NCBI GenBank assembly: GCA_905221605.1
Contig: CAJNDS010002769.1
Coordinates: 21,854-85,853 of the forward strand
From: Symbiodinium natans
Lineage: Eukaryota; Sar; Dinophyceae; Suessiales; Symbiodiniaceae
Direction of reading: 5' to 3'
Length of the DNA stretch: 64,000 nt
In this document: in pieces, positions 27,140 to 39,100 of the stretch
Position numbering within the stretch: position 1 is the first letter of the stretch
Layout of the letters: every line of letters starts with the position of its first letter
The notes under the pieces: generated by a model
What the model saw: the letters and a program-made list of their open reading frames with translations, nothing else
Told to the model about the DNA's origin: nothing
The model's database searches: none
Made by a program: the position numbers and the translations under genes

Positions 27140-30100
27140 CCCCCCCCCAAAAAAAAAACAAGTCCCCAAACCCTAAACTTTAAACCCTAAACCCTAAAAC
27201 CCCCCTAAAAGTAGGTGTGTCGGCTTCTGAAGCACTCAATGAAGTCAAAGAATCCGCCGCTCAGATGGAGCTCGTGCGCTGCGGCGCGGAGACTGAGCCG
27301 AGGTGATGCCCAGCATGCAGTTTCGGGGTTTGGGGGGTCTAGGGTTTACCCAAAGGCTCCTATGTAGTACCTTTCTGGGGGAAGTATACTAGAATCCCCT
27401 ATAACTAACCCAAAAAAGGAACTACTTTGGAGCCTCTGGGTAGGGTTAGGGTTTAGGGTTTAGAGTTTAGGGTTTATTGAAATTATTAGGGTTCGCGTCC
27501 AGGGGAAGTTTCGAGGAAAGTTTCGAGGATTTTTAGACTTTTCTTCATAATTTCAAGTTACAGGGGGCTTGAGGGTTCAGGGTTTAGGGTTTAGGGTCTA
27601 GCGTCTAGGGTTTAGGGCTTAGGGTTTAGGATAAGGGTTTAGGGTTTGTGGTTCAGGATTTCAGGGGTTGAGGGATAGGGCTTGTGGGTGAGAGCTTAGG
27701 GTTTCGTGGCTTAGGGTGGAGCCCAGCCTGACAACCTCAAAATTGAGCCCGGGTACTCTCTTGGGTTTAGGGTTTAGGGTTTAGGGTTTAAGGTTTAGGG
27801 TTTAGGGTTTAGGGTTTAGGGTTTGGTGTACGAGTGCTGGGGAGGTGCGTCTCGGAGATGCAGCATGCCAAGAATTGACGCCTGACCTTCATTTCAGGTG
27901 TTGAGGGTTTAGGGTTTAGGGTTTAGGGTTTAGGGTTTAGGGTTTAGGGTTTGGCGTTAGGATGACACCTCTGAAGTTGGAACAAGGAAGCACAAAGAAG
28001 CACCAAAGTACTAGCAGCAGAAACCCCAAAGCTCTGGAGGTCTTTGAGCTGCACCATTGGCTGCGTGTCTTCGGCATCCTAAAGAATACAAAGGAGTCTA
28101 CGATTTTTACAGACCCAAACCCTCCGTAACCCCCTGAATGTACTAAAACCTGACCCCTACCACACTTTGGGTTTAGGGTTTCGAGGCCGAAGACCCTAAA
28201 GGCCATAAACCCCAAAACCGCAAAACCCTAAACCCCAAAGCCCTTAAACCCTAAAACCCAGGAACGCGAAACCCCTAGAACCCCAAAACCCTAGAACCCT
28301 AAACCTAAAACCCTAGAACCACTTTAACCTTTTGGGGTTTTGTAGAAACCACGTAAGGAGCCTAACAGTTGAACTTCTAGGAGGGGTTCAGAAGTCAGCC
28401 AAGTGCTGCAGTAGCAAAGCCCTAAACCCCAAACCCTAATCCCTAAACCCTAAACCCCAAACCCTAAACCCTAAACCCTAAACCCTAAACCCTAAACCCT
28501 AAACCCTAAACCCTAAACCCTAAACCCTAAACCCTAAACCCTAAACCCTAAACCCTAAACCCAACGCAGGAGCAATCTTGGCGAGACGCCGCTGCAGGCT
28601 CCCAGCTGCCCATAGCAAGGATTTCGGGGTTCGAGCTTCGGGTACGTGGGGGTTTTAGGGGAACCCGAAACCATAAGCCCTAAACCCTAAACCCTGAACC
28701 CTAAACCCTAAACCCTAAACCCTAGGGTTTAGGGGTACAGTTTGGGGTTTAGGGAAACCCGAAACCGCAAACCCTAAACGACACTTAACTTTTTTGGGGT
28801 TTCCGAAAATAGGGGACACCAAAAAAAGATTCCTTACAATCAGGACCCCAATCAGGTGCCCCCAATTTCGGAGGCACCCATACCCAGATCTTCCAAAACC
28901 CCTCATCTAAGGAATATACCCTAATTTATTCTAAGGATCCTTATAATGAACTAGGGTGTATTCCCTAATTATATAAGGGGTTTTGGAAGCTTTGGGTAAA
29001 CCCTAAACCCTAAACCCTGAACCCTAAACCCTAAACCCTAAACCCTAGACCCTAAACCCTAAACCCTAAACCCTAAACCCTAATCTGGGCAGGTGCTGAG
29101 GGTTTGGGGTTGAAGGCGTACGTCAAGCTAAATAGGCCCTCCGAATGGTGTAGGGTCCAGTGTTGTGGGTTCTCAGCCACTAAGAAGTTCCAAAACCCCT
29201 AAACCCTGATCCTACGGATGTGGGAACTCTGACGTTGGGTCTTCTGTTGGGGGCCCAATGGTCCTCAAACCCTGAAACCCTAAAACCCTGAAAGCCTCAA
29301 CCCGCCAAGCCCTAAACCCTAAACCCTAAACCCGAAACCCGAAACCCTAAACCCGAAACCCTAAACCCATACCCTTTTGAAAACCCTGTGCAAGTTCCGG
29401 GCCCATACTTCAGAACCCTCTAAGGGAGGTTAGGGACCACACTAAGGGCCCACGTAGATACCTTAGAATAGGCCACGCCGGTTTGAACAGGCCTAGGCTT
29501 AAGGTTCAGGCCCAGGGTAGGGCTTAGGAGTCGGAAAGTTTCGGGTTCAGAAAGTTTCGGGGTTTAGGGTTTAGGGCTTAGGGTTTAGGGTTTGGGGTTT
29601 AGAAGTTAGGGTTTAGGGTTTAGGGTCTAGGGTCGCGGCCTAGGTTTGGGGTCCAGGCCCAGGGTCTAGGGGTCAGGGCCCAGGTTTTGGGGTTAAGGGC
29701 CCAGGGTTGGGGCCTAGGGTTCAGGCCCAGGGTTCGGGGCCTGGAGTTTAGGGGTCAGGGCCTAGGGCTCGGGGCAGGTCCACCACTTAGGGTTTCGGGT
29801 TCTGCCCGGAACTTAGGGGATCCTAAGGTTTCTGGGTTGGGCGGGTGAACAAAAAGCTGGTTTGGGGTTTTGGGAGGGGGGGGGGTCACGGCATCTTATA
29901 GTTGGGTGCACTAGAAACTCAAAAGGGAATGCGGGTCCCGATTTGTTTCCGGCTGAAGTTTTCGGGTTTAGGCTTAGGGGTGTCGGTTTAGGGGTTTAGG
30001 GCTTGGGGTTTAGGCTTTAGGGTTTCAGGTCTAGCGGTTTAGGGGTTTGGGTTTAGGTTTTAGGTTGTCGGCTCTAGGGTTTAGGGGTTTAGGGGTTTAG

Positions 30101-33100
30101 GGGTTTCGGGTTTAGGGTTCAGGGTTTAGGTTCTCCCTTTGCGGTCCAAAAAGCGTGCGCCGGCATGTCACCGCTCGGCTCTAGCTCTGCGGAAGTGACC
30201 TTGCTCGGACATGTGATGGTTGTTTGTGTTTAGGGTTTAGGGTTTAGGGTTTGGGGGTTTAGAAGTTTAGAGGTTTAGGGGTTTAGGGGTTTAGGGGTTT
30301 AGGGGTTTAGGATTTAGGGGTTTAGGGTTCAGTAATTTAGGGTTCAGCTATTTAGGGTTCAGTAATTAAAGTTCAGGGTTCAGAGTTTAAAGTTTAGAAT
30401 TTTCGAGTTCAAGTGGAGCTTGAAAGGAGGCAGGATAAAACAAAGAAGGCCAGCGTTGCTGGCTGCAAGGTGTCAAAAGCGCCTGGGTACATCATGTCCG
30501 GGAGTGCTTGAAAACCCTAAACCCTAAGCCCTAAACCCTAAACCCTAAACCCTAAATCGTCTAACGTGCCATGAAGCATGATGAAGCATTATGAAGCAGA
30601 TCTTTCACCTGGTGCTGACATTTCTCGGCGGGTTTGCCGCGGGATGTCTGCTTCTTGGCTGGCAGCGTCTGAAGCAAAGCCCGCTTGGAACTGCAACGGA
30701 AGCACATGGAGAGCACAGAGGTGCTACCACAGGCGGATCTTTCAAGACCCCTTAACGGTAAGGAACACCCTACAATTCATAAACCTATAGTTAAGGAACA
30801 TGTACCCGAATTCATACGAAGGATCCTTGTGAGGAAATTGGGGTATCTTCCTTAACGTTTTTTTGGAAGATCTGGGCACAGGTACGACCTGCAATCTTAA
30901 AGCTGGTGCCTTGGGACCGCTGCCCCCGCCTGCGTGCGTGTCGAGCTCGGCAAGTGCTGCTACGAAGCTTTGTGGTGCTTTACTGTAACTGTAGATCCTT
31001 CACCTGTTTGGGCTTATTGGGTTTCTTAAAACCCTAAACCCTAAACCATAAACCCTAAACCCTAAACCCTAATGCAGTCAAGGAAGGAGGACCTAGAGCC
31101 AGCTTTAGTCTTCCTCCACATGCACAAGGCTGGCGGAACCACTTTCAAGACAGCCTCTTACTTCTCCAACAGCTGAACTTTAAACTTTTTGGGGTTTAGG
31201 GTTTAGGGTTTAGGGTTTAGGGTTTAGGGTTTAGGGTTCAGGGTTTAGGGCTTAGGGTTTAGGGTTTAGGGTTTTTCCCTATTTAGTAGAATTATACAGT
31301 CTTAACCTTTTTTCCCCCCCTTGGTTATTCGAGAAGCCTAAGGCCTTCGTCGAGACTCTGTGCAGCAGCACATCCTTGTGCCTCTACTTCGAGCACAACA
31401 AGTCCAGGGCACTCGCTGGAGGTAAGCGCAGCCTCAAGAAGCTTTCCATACCTCCAGACATCCTGTTTGAAGGCACGCGGGCGGAGAGGATGCGGATCCG
31501 AGTGGTAGTCGTGGCAGACTACTGGAGTGGCGTGTGCTCCTTGCTGCCAAGGACTTTTGGGGATTCTTGGGGATATGTTTTATTGTTCTAAGAAACAGCC
31601 AAAATTCTACTTTTGCTAGAGTTCCAATTTCGGTATAGAGGAGATGCCTTTATTTGACCACGTTGCGGGAGCCCACATATCTCCACATAAGCTTCTGGAA
31701 CTTCCTGTGCGTCCGGGGCTCTCAAGACAGATTGCTTTGGAACAAGACTGAGCGCAAGATTGGAGAGTGCCAAAGGCCGCCGTCTTCTTGGCCGCAGGCG
31801 AGCCTCTCTGGGAGGCTTTTGGGGTATTGGGAAACTCGGATGCCCAGTAGTGCCCTTATTCCCTTTTTTGGGGGGTTTAGGTTCCCTTATAAACCCCTTT
31901 AAGCAAAAAAGGGCACCCTTTTTCAGCCTAGGTTACTGAGCATCCTAGGAAAACACCTCGCAATACTCACAGCAGGAGGTCGTCGATCTGGCTGTCTGGA
32001 ACCTCTGGCACCCCTGCTTTTGGTTCCTTCACACGCAGTCCATGCGCTCTGGCGCGCTGTCTCTCAAAGAGAAGTGGAGCCCATATTTCAACACCACCTT
32101 GTCTGTTGTAGCAACATTGCATGAAAATGCAGCTCCACATGCAAGCAATGTTACGGAGGCCCTGAGCTACGAGCTCCAAACTGGCAAGCAGGGCAGAAGG
32201 GCACATGCTTGGGCCAACCAGGTCGTGTGGGCGAGTTCGATCCCTGCGCTTAAGAAGCAGTGGGACAAAGCCCTTGAGTTCTGCTGAGAGTGTTGACGGA
32301 AGTCATCCTGTGATCCCCCTCAGCAAAATCTCGATGCTTTGTCCTAGCCTGACAAAACTAGGATGCCCAGTGGCTACCCTTATCTCCTTTTCGAGGGTTA
32401 GTTTCCCTTATAAACCCCTTTAAGCCAAACAGGGCACCTTTTTCATCCTACAGTAAACTCCAGAAAGTTGGAACATGGTTTAAGGATGATTACAGCTGGG
32501 ATTCCCTTTAGTATACCTTTCGGGATATGGGATAAGGATGTTCCAACTTTTTGGAGTTTACTGTACTAGTAATTTGGTCATTGGGCAACCCAGAAATTCG
32601 GGAGCATGCCAGAGCAGGAGAGCAAGAGGCCCAGAGGTACCTTCAGCGTCTAGAGAATGGGGGCAGGAAGCTTCATCCTTCGCGAGACAGAAGAGCTTTC
32701 GCATGAGGCACACGCGCAGGCGCTTGCCTGCGTCGAGGTTTAGGGTTTAGGGTTTTGTCCTCTGGCGGCCCTCAGAAGCAGACAAGCTTTCAGGCTGCTT
32801 TCATCCGCTGTTTCTGTCCTTTGGACGTCTGCGATCAGCCTATACCGAGTCTGTACGTACCGTTTCGCGAGACATGTATGCCCTCGTGCTCAGCCCGCGC
32901 CAACGTAAACAGCTCAGGCAACCCTGTGCAGTCAGTGGTTATGTAGGTGGATAGCAGGTACCCAGTTCCCGCATGCCTGTTAAGAACTGGTAAGTTAAGA
33001 GCTTGTCCCGTTTGAGTTTGATTCGGTTTTTTAGGGCTAGTATTGGAATGGAGGTGGCCTTAAACTTTGTGGTAAACCCTAAACCCTAAACCCTAAACCC

Positions 33101-36100
33101 TAAACCCTAAGCCCTAAACCCTAAACCCTAAGCCCTCAACCGGGTTTTGCGGGCATTGCGGGCGCCCTGGACGACTTCGCTGCTGTTGGTGTTTAAGGGT
33201 ACGAGTTGGCCCATGTTCCCCTTTCTTGGGGGTTCATATACCCGAAACCCTAAACCCTAAACCCTAAACCCTAGACAAGATGCAGGTGGCCACGACGGAA
33301 GATCCGGAGTTTGCAAAGAAGCTGCAGGTGGCGACTCCTACATCCCCCTTGGGGTTTAGGGTTTAGGGTTTAGGGTTTAGGGTTTAGGGTTTAGGGTTTA
33401 GGGTCCCCTATATGCCCTTTAAGGAATCTCTATATGGTACCTATATCCCCTATATACCCTTTAAGGGGTTCTGTATGGTACCTATATCCCCTATACCCTT
33501 TAAGGGATTCTACATGGCACCTATATCCCCTATATACCCTCTAAGGGTCTTTTGTTCATACAAAACCCAAGAGGGCATTAATTCTACTATTTTTTGTCAT
33601 ATACCCTTTAAGGGTTTTTTGTTCATACAAAACCCAAGAGGGCATTAAAACTATTAGTTTCCTATTAAGGTTCTAAGGGGACTATATACCCTATATACCC
33701 TTTAAGGGATTCTATATCGGTGCCTATATCTCCTACATACCCTTTAAGGGATTTTTGTTAAGGTTCTAAGGGGAGTTAAGGTTCTGAGGGGAGTATGGAC
33801 TCTGGGGGGTGTGGCCCTAGGGGGGGCTGCCAGGGAAGGCTTCGGGTTGAGCGTTCAGGGTCTAGGAGTTTAGGGGTTTTGGGGTTTTGGGGTTTTGGGG
33901 TTTAGGGGTTTAGGGGTTTAGGGTTTAGGGTTTAGGGGTTTAGGGTTTAGGGATTTGGGGTTTAGGGTCAGGGAACCGCAATACTCGAGAGGCTAGGGAC
34001 ATTTCTGGGCTCCAGGTTTAGGGTATGAAACGGTATGGTTCCCCTGGTTTGGTCCCTGAGCGAGGGGCCCACTTAATATAGGGGTCTAGTGACTGATAAT
34101 CTTCCGCTCTGGTCCCTCTCTCACTATAATACCCCCCCAAAACACGATTCACATTATTCCGGCCCCTATAGCACGTGGGCGGATCTGGCCAGACTAGGGT
34201 GGCAGGTGATAGCGTTTGCCCAAGCGCGTTGAAGAGGCAGGACCTGGCCAAACGTCGGACACACAGAGATGAACTCAAGGTGAACTGGGCCGTCACCTTG
34301 CCAGATCTTCCACAACCTCTTATATAATTAAGGCATATGCCCTGATTCGCATGAATAATCCTTAGTATAAATGAGGGTATATTCCTTAGTTAAGGGTTCT
34401 GGAAGATCTGTGACCGCCGAAGTGTGGGGGGCTGCGAGCGCTGCCCAACGACGGTGGTCCGCCCGTCGCGCAGAGCCACGACAACGCAACAGCCAGCCAG
34501 GCGATCAGTCGGCAGTTCCTGGGGCTCAGGGTTTAGGGTTTAGGGTTTAGGGTTTAGGGTTTAGGGTTTAGGGTTTAGGGTTTAGGACGACTTCTGCGTG
34601 CAAGGGAACATTCGGGGAACATTGGGTTGCTTGTTTTCCTTGGACCTTCTCGATTCACGACCCGCATTTTTGTCAGGGTTTAGGTGTACACGCATGGTGT
34701 TCCTGGGCTTTGGAAATTGGTCTTCAGCTAGTCGGGAAGAGTCCGAAACCTCTCGCCGCCTCCCAACCCTAAACCCTAAACCCTAAACCCTAAACCCTAA
34801 ACCCTAAACCCTAAACCCTAAACCCTAAACCCTAAACCCTAAACCCTAAACCCTAAACCTAAACCCAACACCCGAGTCCCTAGTCCTAAAAATCCCTCAG
34901 TAACATGCAACCTCAGCCCCTTCAGCGATCCGTGCATCGCCCGACAGAGCGCCAGGTGCGAAGGAGGTCCCCGGCTTGAAAATCGCGGAGCTACCCACCC
35001 ACCACATACTTCAGGGTCCAGCAAGCCCTAAACCCTAAACCCGAAACCTTAAACCCTAAACCCTAAACCCTAAACCCTAAACCCTAAACCCTAAACCCTA
35101 AACCCTAAACCTACTTCGGCTTGGCAGGATCGCTGAAACCCGCACCCTAAAAACCTGTATAAAGCTTTTTGAAGCCCACCCAGGGTTTCGGGTTTAGGGT
35201 TTAGGGTTTGGGGTTTAGGGGTAGCCATGAAGCCCCCAAACCCTAAACCCGAAACCCGAAACCCTAAACCCTAAACCCTACACCCTAAACCCTAAACCCT
35301 AAATCCGAAACGAGAGGACAGCATCCGGCTGTTCCATGAGAGCTCCTGGCATCACGGCCCCCTGGCTCCCTCCGGGCAGTTTAGGGTTTAGGGTTTAGGG
35401 CTAGGGTTCAGGGTTTGGGGTTGGGGCTTTGGGGTTTGGGGTTTTGGGGTTTTGGGGTTTTGGGGTTTTGGGGTTTTGGGGTTTTGGGGTTTTCGGGTTT
35501 TCGGGTTTTCGGGTTTTCGGGGTTTTGGGGTTTTGGGGTTTTGGGGTTTCGGGGTTTTGGGGTTTTGGGGTTGCGGGGTTTCGGGGTTTCGGGGTTTCGG
35601 GATTTAGGGGTTTAGAGTTTAGGGTTTAGGGTTTCAGCTTAAATCTAACCCTGCAACCCTGCCAAGAAGAAAGAAGAAAACCCGCGATAACTCCACATAC
35701 TCTCGCTAAATCTAACTAGCTATCTATCTAGCCATCTATCTAACGAAATAAATTCATGAGTACGTATTGCAGCTTCATGTGTACCCAAAGGCTCCTATGT
35801 AGTACCTTTTTGGGGAAGTATACTAGAATCCCCTATAGCTAACCCAAAAAGGTACTACATTGGAGCCTCTGGGTAGGTAACAAGTCACAGTCGCGCAGCG
35901 CCCTCTCCTCTCACCGAGGCATTGCGAGGGTCTGAGGGCCGTGGCTGGGAGAAGGGCCTCGAAGTAGGGCCCCTAGGGTTTAGGGTTTAGGGTTTAGGGT
36001 CTAGGGTTTAGGGTTTAGGGTTTAGGGTTTAGGGTTAAGCTTTAATAACCCTAAATCCTAAAAACCTAAAGCCTATCTGCAACCCCCAAAAAGGGGGCCA

Positions 36101-39100
36101 TAGGGCAAAAGGGTGTAGGGATTGGGGTTCTCTAAGGGTTGTTCTATGGTCCCTTAATATGGTCCCACATATATGTCTTTAAAGGGTTCTGAAGTATGGG
36201 CCCTTGGGTTTTTGGGGTTTTACAGGGTCTATAAGTGGGTATATAAGGGGTCCCCTTTTAAGGGCCCATGGTAAGAGACCCCTAAGAAGATCTAAGAAGC
36301 TTGACCCATATGGGTTTGGGGCTTACAGGGGTTTGGCTCAGGATCATGCGCTACCAACTGGGCCCCTAAACTCGAAACCCGAAGCCTTAAACCCTAATAT
36401 AACCCTAGACAGGGGTAGGCTTCCACTTAGAGTTTTTTCGTTTACTGTATTATTCCCTAGAATGCCCAGTAGTACCCTTATTCCCTTTTTTGGGGGGGTT
36501 TAGGTTCCCTTATAAAGCCCTTTAAGCAAAAAAGGGTACCCTGTTTAAGTCTAGGTTACTGGGCAGCCTAGGTCCCCTCCCCTACATCATCCTTATGAAG
36601 GCATAAACAACTGATTTTTACAGGGACCCCAAACCTACCCCAGTAGCCTCTAACCCCTAAGGCTCCTTCCTATGTAGTACCTTTTTGGGGTAGTATACTA
36701 GAACCCCCTATAACTAACCCAAAAAGGAACTACATTGGAGCCTTTGGGTAACCCCCAAGCATTCAAGTTTGCACTCTTGAGCAACGTTTTTTAAAGGGGG
36801 TTCCATGCCTCTTTGAGCCCCCAACCCTAAACCCTAAACCCTAAACCCTAAACCCTAAACTCTAAACCCTAAACCCCAAACCCCAAACCCTAAACCCTAA
36901 ACCCTAAACCCTAAACTCTAAACCCTAAACCCTAAACCCTAAACCCTAAACCCTAACCCTAAACCCTTATAAAACCATACACCCCTAAAGCAGCCTCCCT
37001 CGGCCCCTTAACTTGGATGCCCGCCCATTGTGCGGGGGCGCTCACGCGCAAAGCGCTAGCCCTCCGCAACCTTTTTTCTAGCAGCGACCACAGGGGATGA
37101 CCCATGCGCAGCCGGTTTTCCGACTCTGGGCATACCTCAAAAGATCCCAAAACCTACTCTGTTCTAATCTCATCCTATAGAGTCCACAGGACTCCAAGGT
37201 CACCTACACCCTAAACCCTAAACCCTAAACCCTAAACCCTAAACCCTAAACCCTAAACCCTAAACCTGAACCCTAAACCCCGAAACTTTCTGAACCCGAA
37301 ACTTTCTGACTCCTAAGCCCTACCCTGGGCCTGAACCTTAAATCTAGGCCTGTTCAAACCGGCGTGGCCTATTCTAAGGTATCTACATGGGCCCTTAGTG
37401 TGGTCCCTAACCTCCCTTAGAGGGTTCTGAAGTATGGGCCCGGAACTTGCACAGGGTTTTCAAAAGGGTATGGGTTTAGGGTTTCGGGTTTAGGGTTTCG
37501 GGTTTATGGTTTAGGGAGAAGGTTTAGGGCTTGGCGGGTTGAGGCTTTCAGGGTTTCAGGGTTTGAGGACCATTGGGCCCCCAACAGAAGATCCAACGTC
37601 AGATTTCCCACATCCGTAGGATCAGGGTTTAGGAGTTTTGGAACTTCTTAGTGGCTGAGAACCCTCATCACTGGACCCTAAACCATTCGGATGGCCTAGT
37701 TTGCTTGACGTACGCCTTCAACCCCAAACCCTCATAAACTGTATTTACGGGTTGGATGGGGCCCTAAACCCTAAAGCCTTAAACCCTAAACCCTAAACCC
37801 TAAACCCTAACCCTAAACCCTAAAACCCTAAAACCCTAAACCCTAAACCCTAAATCCTAAACCCTAAGCAGTAGGATCTCTAAACTCTCAATGCTAAACC
37901 CTCAACCCAAGGGTAGTTTCAGGGTTCCCTTACCTCCTTAAAATGTTCTGGGCCCTTGCGTTGTATAGGGTATATAAGGGGTATATAATGGGTCCCTTTT
38001 TTAAGGGCCCAGATGAAGGGACCGTGTAGCTACCCGAAGAAGTTCGGCTTTTGTCTAGCTCCCTGGTTGCTCCCTCCCCTCCTAGCTGACAGAAGTTTCA
38101 CTCAGGTCTGCGATTCGTTTCCAGCTTCGGGCTTTAAATCCCTCAAGCCCTCCTAAATCCCTCAAGCCGTCCGAACTCCTTCAATCCCTTGTTATTCGCG
38201 TCTCAACAGCTCGCAGATATCACGGGAGCAGCAGCTCCCTTAGGGTTTGAGGTTTTGAATTTACGGGTGTATAGACTCTATGGGGTTTACGGAGTTTGTA
38301 TAAGGCTTCTGGGGGGGCTTGTAAGGTCAGGGTTTCGGTCTAAAGAGACCGACCCTAAACCCTAAACCCTAAACCCAATTGTTCAGGCTTGTGGTTCTGC
38401 TCTCAGACCTGCGTTGGGAGAAACTCCCCCGCAAGCTTGCGCCGAGATGGCAGAGAAACTTGCTGCTTTCAAGGGATGCTATGTCCCTGGGCCTCGTGCG
38501 CAGATCACCAGGGTAACCCCCATGACCTCCCAAAGCATCAGGGTTTAGGGTTATAGGGTTTAGGGTTTAGGGTTTAGGGGTTAGGGTTTGGGGGTTTAGG
38601 ACTGGTTTGCAACCACCTCTCGGAGAACCTAAGGCCGCAGTTCATTTAGGGAGGGTGCCCCTTCTTAAGGGTGGTTTAGGGACCACAATGAACCTAGGCC
38701 CCCCATGGCACGAGAGGTTTCGGGCTTACCTGAAAGCTTGCACACGGAAACCACCTGAGTATGTGTTGACACGAGGCCAGAAGAGCATGCTGAGATCCAT
38801 GTGCTGACTTAGAGAGTCCGCTAGGGCGCAGGTCGGCCCAGATCCCAAGAGCCCTCAAGTTTAGGAAAACCCTAAACCCTAAACCCTAAACCCTAAACCC
38901 TAAACCCTAAACCCTAAACCCTAAACCCTAAACCCTAACCCTAAAGTCGGGTAAGGAAGAGCATAAACCTTAGCAGGCTTTCGGTGTCCTTAAAGCATGG
39001 GCAAAGGTCCGTTCATGAGTTGAAACCCCTAAATCACAGACCCTTGATAGGGTTCTTGAGGGGGTAACCCAAGGCTCCCGAATACTCCCCCTACACCTAA

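Larger units (their letters stand above)
29100..37735. repeat. Inverted duplication pair (29100-29562 and 37271-37735)
   Basis: The segment with AAGGCGTACGTCAAGC, CTACGGATGTGGGAA, TTCTGTTGGGGGCCCAATGG and GAGTCGGAAAGTTTCGG recurs in reverse complement about 8 kb away, with scattered substitutions. Both copies hold a family I-like part. Confidence 0.8.

Noticed and set aside
31430-31440. GGTAAG inside sulfotransferase exon 4 as a splice donor
   Set aside because: Using it would break the frame; reading through gives the continuous family-like protein.
33408-33785. A CRISPR-like array
   Set aside because: Units are imperfect, without unique spacers of constant length, in a eukaryotic intron.
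35412-35630. Two overlapping F/G/L/W-rich frames
   Set aside because: They are readings of GGGGTTTT-type repeats in successive frames.
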